The notes beneath the pieces were generated by a model, which did no database searches, was not told the DNA's origin, and was given only the letters and a program-made list of their open reading frames with translations. A program made the position numbers and the translations under genes. From Mycobacterium sp. KBS0706 (GTDB lineage Bacteria; Pseudomonadota; Alphaproteobacteria; DSM-16000; Inquilinaceae), in NCBI RefSeq assembly GCF_005938675.2, contig NZ_VCCH02000076.1, positions 1 through 41,565 of the forward strand: a stretch of 41,565 bases of DNA. The letters run 5' to 3'. Positions 1 through 7,514 of the stretch are shown piece by piece (position 1 is the stretch's first letter; each line of letters starts with the position of its first letter).

Positions 1-1
1 G

Positions 2-37
2 GCCGCCGACGACCTGGAGGCCGCCGACACCGGGTGA
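2..37 (+). CDS. C-terminal tail of an upstream gene (partial)
   Basis: An open frame enters from the left edge and ends at a TGA at 35-37, reading AADDLEAADTG. The acidic, alanine-rich composition and GC-rich third positions fit the end of a coding region. Only 11 codons are visible, so family and reality are both uncertain. A GTG at 34-36 overlaps this stop and opens the frame of the following channel gene, so the two could be translationally coupled. Confidence 0.3.
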   Translation, partial: AADDLEAADTG

Positions 38-144
38 CGGCCGACGGGCTGGCGCCGGCCCGGGATCGATCCCCGCCGCGGTGTGTTAGCGAAGTGACGT
101 CCGCCGCCGCGGGCGGCCTCGCCGACACCGCATCCGGACCGCCG

Positions 145-960
145 ATGATCAATTTCGACAACCTGTGGGCGCTGTTCGCCTTCTACGGCCTCAACGCACT
201 CTATGCGATCGTGCTGCTCGGCCTCGGCTGGTGGCTGGCGCGATTCATCGAGCGCTGGCTGCTGCGCCTCGCCGGCCGCACCCGCCATGTCGACCCGACG
301 ATCGCCGACTTCCTGGCGTCGCTGATGCGCTATCTGGTGCTCGCCGTCGTCGTCATCGCCGTGCTGCAGATCTTCGGCATCCAGACCACCAGCCTGGTGG
401 CGGTGCTGGGCGCCGCCTCCCTGGCCATCGGCCTGGCGCTGCAGGGTACGCTGTCGAACCTGGCGGCCGGCGTGATGCTGCTGATCTTCCGGCCGTTCAA
501 GATCGGCGACGCAGTCGAGGTCGCGGGCAAGGCCGGCACCGTCCGGTCGCTGTCGCTGTTCATGACCGAGCTGGTGACCCCGGCCAATGTCCAGATCCTG
601 CTGCCGAACGGCGCGGTCTGGGGCGCCGCCATCGTCAACAATTCGACCTATCCCGGCCTGGCGAAGATGGAGCTGACCTTCCCGGCGCCGGCCGGCCCGG
701 CGGGCGAGGACCTGGCCCGCGACATCGTCGCGGCGCTGAAGGCCGATCCGCGTCTGGCGCCGGGGGCGGAGCCCGCGGTCGCCGTGTCGAAGCTCGTCGA
801 CCTGTCCAAGCCGGGCGCCGGGGTGGTCGAGCTGACGGTCAGCGCGCCCCTCGCCACCGCCAATGTCGGCGCCGTGAAGACGGCGCTGATGCAGCGGATC
901 AATTCCGGCATGGGACGCCTGACCGCGGGCGGCCTTGCCTCGGACGCGCCCGCCTCCTAA
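145..960 (+). CDS. Small-conductance mechanosensitive channel, MscS family
   Basis: This inner-membrane channel of 271 residues opens under membrane tension to release solutes during hypo-osmotic shock. Hydrophobic segments lie near residues 6-27, 55-75 and 80-110. The third contains the glycine/alanine-rich pore helix with GLALQGTLSNLAAG and then FRPFKIGD, closely resembling E. coli MscS. A beta domain with a conserved PNG (LLPNGAVWG) follows. Length is near that of E. coli MscS (286). I chose the ATG at 145 because the first membrane helix follows directly and a weak GGA lies upstream. The frame opens earlier at a GTG at 34, which would add 37 unconserved-looking residues. The C-terminal cytoplasmic domain is somewhat short. 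Confidence 0.9.
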   Translation: MINFDNLWALFAFYGLNALYAIVLLGLGWWLARFIERWLLRLAGRTRHVDPTIADFLASLMRYLVLAVVVIAVLQIFGIQTTSLVAVLGAASLAIGLALQGTLSNLAAGVMLLIFRPFKIGDAVEVAGKAGTVRSLSLFMTELVTPANVQILLPNGAVWGAAIVNNSTYPGLAKMELTFPAPAGPAGEDLARDIVAALKADPRLAPGAEPAVAVSKLVDLSKPGAGVVELTVSAPLATANVGAVKTALMQRINSGMGRLTAGGLASDAPAS

Positions 961-965
961 AAACC

Positions 966-991
966 GCGGGCAACCCGGAAGATCTGCCCGC
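966..991 (+). promoter_or_regulatory. Hairpin enclosing the argS ribosome-binding site
   Basis: GCGGGCA at 966-972 pairs with TGCCCGC at 985-991, giving a 7-bp stem that ends directly before the argS ATG at 992. The only Shine-Dalgarno-like sequence, GGAAG at 977-981, sits in the loop. It might influence argS translation or end mscS transcripts, but there is no T run. Regulatory function is inferred. Confidence 0.35.
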
Positions 992-2758
992 ATGTCCTCG
1001 CTCGCCTCGAAGCTGACCGAAACTGTCGCCGCCGCCTTCGCCGCGGAGGGGCTGCCGCCCGAGCTCGGCCACGTCATCGTCTCGAACCGGCCGGATCTCG
1101 GCCATTTCCAGTGCAACGGCGCGCTGCCGGCGGCCAAGCGCGTCGGCGCCAATCCGCGCGAGATCGCGGAGAAGGTGGCCGAGAGGCTGAAGGCGGACCC
1201 GCAGTTCAGCGCCGTGTCGCTGGCCGGCCCCGGCTTCATCAACCTGTCGCTGACCGATATGGCCATCGCCACCCATGTCGATGCCCAGGCCCGGGACGAG
1301 CGGCTGGGCGTGCCGAAGACCAACCCGCAGCGCCGGGTGGTGCTGGACTATGGCGGGCCGAACATCGCCAAGCCGATGCATGTCGGTCACCTGCGCGCGT
1401 CGATCATCGGCGACAGCCTGCGCCGGCTGGTCTTGTTCGCCGGCGACGAGGCGATCGGCGACGTGCATATGGGCGACTGGGGCACGCCGATGGGCATGGT
1501 GATCAGCGAGATCGCCCGCCGCCAGCCGGACCTGCCGTATTTCGATCCCGGCTTCACCGGCCCCTATCCGGCCGAGAGCCCGGTGACGATGGAGGACCTC
1601 GAAGTCCTTTACCCCGCCGCGTCCCAGGCCTCCAAGGCCGATCCGGCGCGGATGGAGGAGAGCCGGCAGGCGACGGCGGAACTGCAGGCCGGCCGGCCCG
1701 GCTACCGCGCGCTGTGGCAGCATTTCATCGACGTCTCGGTCGCCGGCATGCAGCGCGAATTCGGCGCGCTGGGCGTGCGGTTCGACCTGTGGAAGGGCGA
1801 GGCCGCCGTCCACGACCTGATCGAGCCGATGGTCGACGACCTGAAGGCGCGGGGCCTGGCCGAGACCGATGACGGCGCCGTCATCGTCCGGGTCGCCGAG
1901 GAGGGCGACAAGAAGGAGGTGCCGCCGCTGATCCTGGTCAAGTCGGACGGGGCCTTCACCTACGGCACCACCGACCTCGCCACCATCGTCGACCGGCGCC
2001 AGTCGCTCGACCCCGACCTCGGCCTCTACGTCGTCGACCGGCGCCAGTCGCTGCATTTCGAGCAGGTGTTCCGCGCCGCCCGCAAGGCCGGGCTGAACCA
2101 CAAATCGGCGCTTGAGCATCTCGGCTACGGCACGATGAACGGGCCGGACGGCAAGCCGTTCCGGACCCGCGCCGGCGGCGTCATGAAGCTGTACGACCTG
2201 CTCGACACCGCCACCGAGATCGCGCTGAAGCGGCTGGAGGAGGCGCATCTGGCCGAGGGCTATCCGGAGGAGGAGCGGCGCGAGATCGCCCGCCGGGTCG
2301 GCATCGCCGCGGTCAAGTTCGCCGACCTGTCGAACAACCCGTCCTCGGACTATGTCTTCGACCTCGACCGCATGCTGCGCTTCGAGGGCAAGACCGGCCC
2401 CTATCTGCAATATGCCGCGGTGCGCGCCAAGTCGCTGCTGCGCCGCGCGGACGGGCAGGGCGACGCGCCCGGCGCCATCCTGCCGGCGGCGAACGAGGCC
2501 GACCGGGCGCTGATGCTGCAACTCGGGCAGCTGCCCGACGCGGTGCGCAACGCCTATGACAAGCGGGCGCCGAACGAGCTGTGCGACTTCGCCTATGCCC
2601 TGGCGCGGGAATTCAGCCGCTTCTACGACGCCTGCCATGTTCTGAGCGAGCCGGATCCGGCACGCCGCGCCTCCTGGCTCGGCCTCACGGCCTTGACGCT
2701 ACGGCAGCTGGAGCAGGTGCTGGACCTGCTCGGAATCCAGATCCCGGACCGTATGTAA
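992..2758 (+). CDS. argS: Arginyl-tRNA synthetase
   Basis: This cytoplasmic class I aminoacyl-tRNA synthetase charges tRNA-Arg with arginine using ATP; 588 residues is the usual length. An N-terminal additional domain covers about residues 1-105, including the DLGHFQCNGA segment. The HIGH motif appears as HVGH at residues 130-133 within GPNIAKPMHVGHLRAS. The KMSKS loop is the degenerate form typical of this enzyme (RTRAGGVMKL, near residue 395). The C-terminal DALR anticodon-binding domain includes KTGPYLQYA and runs to the end (…LLGIQIPDRM). The ATG at 992 was chosen because the conserved N-terminus MSSLASKLTE begins there and GGAAG lies 10 nt upstream. The gene follows mscS by 31 nt. Confidence 0.97.
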   Translation: MSSLASKLTETVAAAFAAEGLPPELGHVIVSNRPDLGHFQCNGALPAAKRVGANPREIAEKVAERLKADPQFSAVSLAGPGFINLSLTDMAIATHVDAQARDERLGVPKTNPQRRVVLDYGGPNIAKPMHVGHLRASIIGDSLRRLVLFAGDEAIGDVHMGDWGTPMGMVISEIARRQPDLPYFDPGFTGPYPAESPVTMEDLEVLYPAASQASKADPARMEESRQATAELQAGRPGYRALWQHFIDVSVAGMQREFGALGVRFDLWKGEAAVHDLIEPMVDDLKARGLAETDDGAVIVRVAEEGDKKEVPPLILVKSDGAFTYGTTDLATIVDRRQSLDPDLGLYVVDRRQSLHFEQVFRAARKAGLNHKSALEHLGYGTMNGPDGKPFRTRAGGVMKLYDLLDTATEIALKRLEEAHLAEGYPEEERREIARRVGIAAVKFADLSNNPSSDYVFDLDRMLRFEGKTGPYLQYAAVRAKSLLRRADGQGDAPGAILPAANEADRALMLQLGQLPDAVRNAYDKRAPNELCDFAYALAREFSRFYDACHVLSEPDPARRASWLGLTALTLRQLEQVLDLLGIQIPDRM

Positions 2759-2844
2759 ACCAACGAATTTCGTATATCATCCGACCAAAGGCGGAACGAC
2801 GGGGTATGCCCATTCGTTCTACCGTGAGGGCAGAAAGCCCCGCT

Positions 2845-2860
2845 GCGGACCGTCGTCCGC
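2845..2860. other. Perfect 6-bp stem-loop upstream of the DUF3141 gene
   Basis: GCGGAC-CGTC-GTCCGC forms a hairpin 24 nt before the next start codon, in the 126-nt gap after argS. The gap also holds the inverted heptamers AACGAAT (2762-2768) and ATTCGTT (2812-2818). There is no T run, so a Rho-independent terminator is not supported. A 5'-leader structure or operator is possible. Confidence 0.3.
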
Positions 2861-2884
2861 GGTCGAAGGAAGAGGACGGGTGAT

Positions 2885-5110
2885 ATGACGGGTACTGCCG
2901 ACCAGAGCGCCGCGCTCAGCGCCGCCTGGGCCGAGCCTTGGGCGTCTGCCGTCGAATACTGGGTCGATGCGGCGCAGCGCAGCGTGCTGTTCTGGGACGT
3001 GATGCGCCAGCGCGGCAACCAGTATCTCGCACATGCGGCCGACCCGACGCCGCATGTGCTGTCCTACCAGTTCGAGCTGATCCTCGACGGCCGCACCCTG
3101 GAGCGGCCCTGCAACTACATGCTGGTCCGGATCGTGCCGCCCGAGGGCGTGACGGTCGACCCGGACAAGCGCCCCTTCGTCGTCGTCGACCCGCGCGCCG
3201 GCCACGGCCCGGGCATCGGCGGCATGAAGCCGGAAAGCCAGATCGGCCGGGCCCTGCGCGCCGGCCATCCCTGCTACTTCATCGGCTTCCTGCCGGTACC
3301 GGTGGCCGGCCAGACGCTGGAGGATATCGGCCGGGCCCAGGCCGAATTCCTGCGCATCGTCGCCGAGCGCCACCCGAAGGCCGAGGGTAAGCCCTGCGTC
3401 ATGGGCAACTGCCAGGCCGGCTGGGCGCTGGCGATGCTGGCCGCGGTCAAGCCCGGCATCGTCGGGCCGATGATCCTGGCCGGCGCGCCCTTGTCCTACT
3501 GGGACGGGCCGCGCGGCAAAAACCCGATGCGCTATCTCGGCGGCCTCGCCGGCGGCGGCTGGCCGGCGGCGTTCAGTGCCGACCTCGGCAACGGCCGCTA
3601 CGACGGCGCCCATCTGGTGCAGAACTTCGAGAGCCTGAACCCCGCCAACACGCTGTGGTCCAAGCAGTACAACCTGTACAGCAAGGTCGACACCGAGGTG
3701 GCGCGCTATCTCAGCTTCGAGAAGTGGTGGGGCGGTTACGTCCAGCTCAATGCCAACGAGATCGAGACCATCACCGAGGACCTGTTCGTCGGCGACAAGT
3801 TGACGGCCGGGCAGCTCGAAACCTCGAGCGGCAAGCCGATCGACCTGCGCAACATCACCTCGCCGATCGTGGTGTTCTGCTCGCAGGGCGACAACATCAC
3901 CCCGCCGCAGCAGGCGCTGGGTTGGATCCTCGACCTGTACGACTCGACCGACGACATCGTCGCCAACGGCCAGACCATCATCTACGCCATCCATGACGAC
4001 ATCGGCCATCTCGGCATCTTCGTCTCCGGCCGCGTCGCGGCGAAGGAGCACAACGAGTTCATCCAGAACATCGACCTGATCGACACGCTGGCGCCCGGCC
4101 TCTACGAGGCGGTGATCATCGAAAAGCAGGCCGACGACCCGAATGCCGGGCTGATCCGCGGCGACCATGTGGTGCGGTTCGAGGCGCGCAGCATCAACGA
4201 CCTGCGAGCGCTCGGCATCAACACCGCCGACGAGGACAAGGCCTTCGCCACCGCCGCGCGGGTGTCGGAGATCAATCGCTCCCTCTACACCTCGACGGCC
4301 CGCCCGCTGGTCCAGGCCATGGCCAATGAGCCGGCGGCGGAGATGGGGCGGCGGCTGAGCCCGGCGCGGCTGCAATACTCGCTGTTCTCGAACCGCAACC
4401 CGGCGATGCTGCCGGTGGCGATGGCGGCCGAGCAAGTGCGGGCGAACCGCCGCCCGGCGGCGCCGGACAACCCGTTCCTGGCCTTCCAGGACCTGGTGTC
4501 GAGCCAGATCGTCACCGCGCTGGACGGCTGGCGCGACCTGCGCGACCGCTGGATCGAGAGCAGCTTCTACACGATTTATGGCAACCCGGTGCTGCAGGCC
4601 ATGCTCGGCGTCGGCGACGGCACCCTGGCCGACCGCCGCCCGCCACGCCGCAGCGAGCCGGAGGAGGAGCGCGAGGCGCTGCGGGCCGAGGTCGCCGAGG
4701 GCGACATCCACGCCGCCGTGCTGCGCGCCATCCTCTATGTGATCTGGCCGATGCGGGCGGTGGACGAGCGCGGCTTCGCCACGTTGCGCCAGCTCTATGC
4801 CGACCGGCTGCCGGGGCACTGGGCCTCGCTGGCCGAATTCAAGGCGGCGATGCGCCAGCAATACCTGATCCTGCGCTGGCTGCCGGAGGAGGCGATGACC
4901 GCCCTGCCGGGCCTGCTGCCGAACGACGCCGCGACCCGCGACGGCGCCTTCGCCGTGATCGAGTCGGCCGCCTCCGCCGCTGGCCCGGTGACGGGCGAGG
5001 TCAAGCTGCGCCTCGATCGGATGCGCGAGGTCTTCGCCGCCGTGGCGCCGGCCCCCGCCAAGCCCGTCCGCCGCGGCCGCACCGGCCGGCCGCTGAAGGT
5101 GGTGGAGTAG
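2885..5110 (+). CDS. DUF3141 alpha/beta-hydrolase, PHA-synthase-like
   Basis: This is a 741-residue cytoplasmic protein of the DUF3141 family, which is related to polyhydroxyalkanoate synthases and often annotated as such; its reaction is not established. The visible catalytic set is a lipase-box-like GNCQAG with C176 as likely nucleophile, D336 in CSQGDNITPP, and H375 in HDDIGHLGIF. This is the Cys-Asp-His arrangement of PHA synthases. The N-terminal third resembles the PhaC core entry (WDVMRQRGNQYL). A C-terminal extension of about 330 residues has no recognisable motif and ends in a basic segment (KPVRRGRTGRPLKVVE). The start follows GAAGAGGACGGG. No phasin, phaR or depolymerase gene is nearby, so the locus gives no support for bulk PHA storage. 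Confidence 0.85.
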   Translation: MTGTADQSAALSAAWAEPWASAVEYWVDAAQRSVLFWDVMRQRGNQYLAHAADPTPHVLSYQFELILDGRTLERPCNYMLVRIVPPEGVTVDPDKRPFVVVDPRAGHGPGIGGMKPESQIGRALRAGHPCYFIGFLPVPVAGQTLEDIGRAQAEFLRIVAERHPKAEGKPCVMGNCQAGWALAMLAAVKPGIVGPMILAGAPLSYWDGPRGKNPMRYLGGLAGGGWPAAFSADLGNGRYDGAHLVQNFESLNPANTLWSKQYNLYSKVDTEVARYLSFEKWWGGYVQLNANEIETITEDLFVGDKLTAGQLETSSGKPIDLRNITSPIVVFCSQGDNITPPQQALGWILDLYDSTDDIVANGQTIIYAIHDDIGHLGIFVSGRVAAKEHNEFIQNIDLIDTLAPGLYEAVIIEKQADDPNAGLIRGDHVVRFEARSINDLRALGINTADEDKAFATAARVSEINRSLYTSTARPLVQAMANEPAAEMGRRLSPARLQYSLFSNRNPAMLPVAMAAEQVRANRRPAAPDNPFLAFQDLVSSQIVTALDGWRDLRDRWIESSFYTIYGNPVLQAMLGVGDGTLADRRPPRRSEPEEEREALRAEVAEGDIHAAVLRAILYVIWPMRAVDERGFATLRQLYADRLPGHWASLAEFKAAMRQQYLILRWLPEEAMTALPGLLPNDAATRDGAFAVIESAASAAGPVTGEVKLRLDRMREVFAAVAPAPAKPVRRGRTGRPLKVVE

Positions 5111-5136
5111 GGGCATAGGCCCCTTTCGCCGTCATT

Positions 5137-5200
5137 TGCGAGGCGAAGCCATCCATGCCTGCGTTTGCGCTGTGCCATGGATGGCCTCGCTGCCCTCGCA
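5137..5200. repeat. REP-like interspersed palindromic element
   Basis: The left arm TGCGAGGCGAAGCCATCCATG (5137-5157, written here only to identify it) is mirrored by a right arm at 5175-5200. The reverse complement of the right arm begins TGCGAGGGCAGCGAGGCC and ends CATCCATGG. The arms differ by a few inserted bases and enclose an 18-nt loop. The wording 'GTCATT-TGCGAGG-CGAAGC-ATCCA' resembles the dispersed palindromes common between genes in alphaproteobacteria. It sits just past the DUF3141 stop, where such elements often lie. No second copy was noticed in this window. Confidence 0.6.
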
Positions 5201-5223
5201 GTATCGGTCCCGGAGTATTTCTC

Positions 5224-5249
5224 TTGACCTAAATGTTCTTGTTATGTTC
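5224..5249 (+). promoter_or_regulatory. Candidate LexA (SOS) box with adjacent -35-like sequence
   Basis: GTTC (5235-5238), seven bases, then GTTC (5246-5249) matches the alphaproteobacterial LexA consensus GTTC-N7-GTTC exactly. TTGACC at 5224-5229 could serve as a -35 element. The motif lies in an AT-richer patch of a non-coding gap. No known SOS gene follows: downstream on this strand is only a weak GTG frame (5255-5512) running antisense into the toxin gene. About one such match is expected by chance in this much DNA. Confidence 0.4.
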
Positions 5250-5381
5250 TGATTGTGGGATGGAGATTGCCCACAAAAGGTAACAAGACTTCGCTCCAGG
5301 CATGTCACGGCGCTCCAAAGGGTGCGGCCGGAATCCTTGCGATGATGGTCTGGCCGGAGAGCCGATCTCAAGGGCCAGGCA

Positions 5382-5672
5382 TCAGTCCATTGTCGGTGTC
5401 GGCGGCCATTGGCGGGCGGTGTGGACCAGTGCCAGGACCCACACTGTGTCGCCTTCGATCTCATATACGAGGCGATAGTTCTCATGCGGGATCAACTCGC
5501 GTGTACCAGTAATTTTCCCAGCGCGGCCGAGCATCGGGAAGTCGGCCAGCTTTGCCGCTGTCTCCCCGAAACGCCGATCCATCCGGCTCGCCGCCGAGCG
5601 GTTGTCGGCGGCTATACGATCCTGAATATCGCTACGATCCTGCTCGGCTTCCGGCGTCCAGATGACCTTCAC
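5382..5672 (-). CDS. Toxin of a type II toxin-antitoxin system, RelE/ParE family
   Basis: This 96-residue protein has the RelE/ParE fold signature: an N-terminal MKVIWTPEAEQDRSDI strand-helix, a central basic helix with FPMLGRAGKITGTREL, and the C-terminal YRLVYEIEGDTVWVLALVHTARQWP. Family members either cleave mRNA on the ribosome (RelE) or poison gyrase (ParE). The sequence alone does not decide which; the LxxFPxxGR…TRELI…YRLVYEI pattern is shared by both. It starts with GTG, overlapping the antitoxin stop by 4 nt, which suggests translational coupling. The protein looks intact. Confidence 0.88.
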   Translation of the reverse strand: MKVIWTPEAEQDRSDIQDRIAADNRSAASRMDRRFGETAAKLADFPMLGRAGKITGTRELIPHENYRLVYEIEGDTVWVLALVHTARQWPPTPTMD

Positions 5673-5971
5673 GAATCGGTCTCGTCAGCCTCGCGCAACA
5701 GTTCCGCCCGCCGGGCCGCGAACTCGGCCTCGACCTCTTCATTCGACCGACCACGGCCGGCCCGCATCGACGCACGCGCGATCTCGACCTTGCGGCGCAG
5801 GAAGTCGTCGTATTCGCGCTCCTCGCGCCGGCGCTGGACGAATTCGCGCATCAGCTCCCGCATTACCTGCGAGGCTGGCCGGTGGGTTGCCTCGGCCTCA
5901 GCCATGAAGGCGTCGCGGAGCTCCGCCTCGAGCTTCATCGTGAAGACGGCTTCTTTCGGCATGGTCGTCAT
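5669..5971 (-). CDS. Antitoxin, ribbon-helix-helix type
   Basis: This is a 100-residue partner of the downstream RelE/ParE toxin. The N-terminus (AVFTMKLEAELRDAFMAEAEATHRPASQVMRELMREF, roughly residues 9-45) has the strand-helix-helix layout of a ribbon-helix-helix DNA-binding domain. The rest is a highly charged helical tail that would wrap the toxin. Antitoxin-first order with overlapping genes is the standard arrangement, and repression of its own promoter is expected. A matching palindrome lies 20 nt upstream. A second ATG three codons in (5962) could also serve as start. Confidence 0.85.
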   Translation of the reverse strand: MTTMPKEAVFTMKLEAELRDAFMAEAEATHRPASQVMRELMREFVQRRREEREYDDFLRRKVEIARASMRAGRGRSNEEVEAEFAARRAELLREADETDS

Positions 5972-5990
5972 CTCGCATCCGGCGGATACT

Positions 5991-6010
5991 GAGGAAGTAT
6001 ATACGACCTC
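5991..6010. promoter_or_regulatory. Candidate operator/promoter of the toxin-antitoxin operon
   Basis: GAGG-aa-GTATATAC-ga-CCTC is a 20-bp interrupted palindrome with a perfect 8-bp core at 5997-6004, placed 20-39 nt upstream of the antitoxin start. The TATA-rich core could overlap the -10 element of the leftward promoter. This is the position expected for an autorepressing ribbon-helix-helix antitoxin. Binding is inferred. Confidence 0.5.
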
Positions 6011-6044
6011 ATTACCAGGCGCAAAACAGGCGCCCGCCGGCTGG

Positions 6045-6557
6045 TCAGCCCAGGCCGTGGATTGCCGCGACCGCCGCCTGCGGATCGGTCCAGCCTTCTG
6101 CCGCCACGCGCCGGAAATCGGCCTCGGGGAGGGCTGCGACGCAGGGCACTTCCATCATTTCGGTCCACCAGGACACGATCTCGGTATCGGCGTCGAAGCC
6201 GACGAAATCGGCGCCGGCCTCGCCGGCCTCCATCGCCTCGTGCCGGCTGGTGCCGACCGTGACGCCGACGATCGCCTGGGTGCCGACGGCCTTGCGCGCC
6301 GCGCCGTAGGCGCCGGGGCCGACCACGACGCCGTCGCAGCCCGACCGGGCCGCCAGCGCCGCGTCGTCGCGCAACAGGAAGGCGACGCCGCGCTCCTGCG
6401 CGATGCCGCGCAGCCGCTCGACCGCCGCCTTCGCCGCGGCCGGATCGGCCGGCACCGCCATCTCGACGCAGGCGACGTCGCCGGCGCCGAGGGCGGCCGC
6501 GAACACCGCCGGATCGAGCTCCGGCGGGATCGCGATATAGATGCGGGAGTCGCTCAG
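6045..6557 (-). CDS. Thiamine-phosphate-synthase-like (ThiE/TenI) protein, probable CTG start
   Basis: This 170-residue TIM-barrel protein is of the thiamine monophosphate synthase superfamily. Visible elements are an opening strand RIYIAIPPEL, a VACVEM strand, GVAFLLRDDAALAARSGCDGVVVGP, and VGVTVGTSRHEAMEAGEAGADFVGFD, matching the phosphate-binding strands of ThiE. It is shorter than E. coli ThiE (211) and the usual GVHLGQ is replaced by GVVVGP, so true ThiE activity is doubtful. The first in-frame ATG/GTG (GTG at 6506) would delete the first barrel strand. The frame instead continues to a CTG at 6557-6555, two codons after the aldolase stop and preceded by AAGGAA. It is probably co-transcribed with the aldolase. 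Confidence 0.7.
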   Translation of the reverse strand: MSDSRIYIAIPPELDPAVFAAALGAGDVACVEMAVPADPAAAKAAVERLRGIAQERGVAFLLRDDAALAARSGCDGVVVGPGAYGAARKAVGTQAIVGVTVGTSRHEAMEAGEAGADFVGFDADTEIVSWWTEMMEVPCVAALPEADFRRVAAEGWTDPQAAVAAIHGLG

Positions 6558-6560
6558 GGT

Positions 6561-7490
6561 CTATTCCTTGCCCTGGAAGATGCGGACCAGGGTGTCCAGC
6601 AGCTCCAGCGCCTCGTCCCGCGGCCGGCGGAAGCAGTTGCGGCCGATGATCGAGCCGTTGCCGCCACCATCGCGGATGGCGCGGGCGTCGTCCAGCACCG
6701 AGGCGGTGTCCTTGGCGGCGCCGCCGGAGAACACGACGATGCGGCGGCCGGCGAAGCAGGAGCGCATGACCTCGGCGACGCGCTCCGCCTGGGTGCCGAT
6801 CGCGATCCTGGCGCCGTCGAACTCCTTCTTCGCCTCCTTCTGCTCGATGAAGTCGGTCGGCAGCTTGACCTTGATGACATGGGCGCCGAGCTGGCTGGCC
6901 AGATGGGCGGCATAGGCCACCACGTCGATCGCGGTCTCGCCGTCCTTGGTGATGTTGCCGCCGCGCGGATAGGACCACAGCACGGTCGGCAGGCCGACCG
7001 CCTTGGCCTCGCGGATCAGCTCGGCGATCTCCTCCATCTGCTCCAGCCCCTGGTCGGAGCCGGGATAGATGGTGAAGCCGATGGCGGTGCAGCCCAGCCG
7101 CAGCGCGTCCTCGACCGACCCGAAGATCGCCTGGTCGGCGTCTTCCCTCAGGCGGGACAGGCTGTTCGAATGGTTCAGCTTCAGGATGGTCGGCACCTGG
7201 CCGTACAGCTTGCCGGTCGACACCTCGAGCTGGCCCAGCGGCGCGGCATAGGCGTTCAGCCCGGCATCGATCGCCAGCTGGTGGTGGTAGAACGGGTCGT
7301 AGCCGCCGGGGTTGACGGCGAAGCTGCGGGCGGGCCCGTGCTCGATCCCCTGGTCGACCGGCAGGATGATCATCTTGCCGGTGCCGCCGAGGCGGCCGTT
7401 CATCAGGAGCTGCGCGAGCTTGGCCTTCACCGCCGGGTTCTCGCTGTCGTAGTTCGACAGGATCTTCTGCACGCGCGGGCTGATTCTCAT
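6561..7490 (-). CDS. fbaB: Fructose-bisphosphate aldolase, class I (DhnA/FbaB type)
   Basis: This cytoplasmic enzyme reversibly cleaves fructose 1,6-bisphosphate to dihydroxyacetone phosphate and glyceraldehyde 3-phosphate. The 309 residues match the DhnA family: MIILPVDQGIEHGPARSF (about 40-57), TILKLNHS, and the segment HVIKVKLPTDF carrying the likely Schiff-base lysine (K207 or K209). IVVFSGGAAKDTASVL and GNGSIIGRNCFRRP near the C-terminus form the phosphate site. The ATG at 7490 was chosen because AGGAAG precedes it and MRISPRVQKIL is the family N-terminus. A longer frame to 7526 lacks support. The ThiE-like gene follows after 3 nt. Confidence 0.93.
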   Translation of the reverse strand: MRISPRVQKILSNYDSENPAVKAKLAQLLMNGRLGGTGKMIILPVDQGIEHGPARSFAVNPGGYDPFYHHQLAIDAGLNAYAAPLGQLEVSTGKLYGQVPTILKLNHSNSLSRLREDADQAIFGSVEDALRLGCTAIGFTIYPGSDQGLEQMEEIAELIREAKAVGLPTVLWSYPRGGNITKDGETAIDVVAYAAHLASQLGAHVIKVKLPTDFIEQKEAKKEFDGARIAIGTQAERVAEVMRSCFAGRRIVVFSGGAAKDTASVLDDARAIRDGGGNGSIIGRNCFRRPRDEALELLDTLVRIFQGKE

Positions 7491-7514
7491 CGTCTTCCTC
7501 GAGGCGGTGGGGGC

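Noticed and set aside
899..2638. 579-codon minus-strand frame opposite argS
   Set aside because: It is antisense to a well-conserved synthetase and has shadow-like composition.
2819..5116. 765-codon open frame on the minus strand opposite the DUF3141 gene
   Set aside because: It has the His/Arg/Gly/Asp-rich low-complexity composition of an antisense frame in GC-rich DNA, and the plus-strand gene has clear catalytic motifs.
5255..5512. 85-codon GTG frame after the LexA-like box as a protein gene
   Set aside because: There is no recognisable domain, it overlaps the toxin gene in antisense, and codon use does not look selected. It is kept only as a possibility in the findings.
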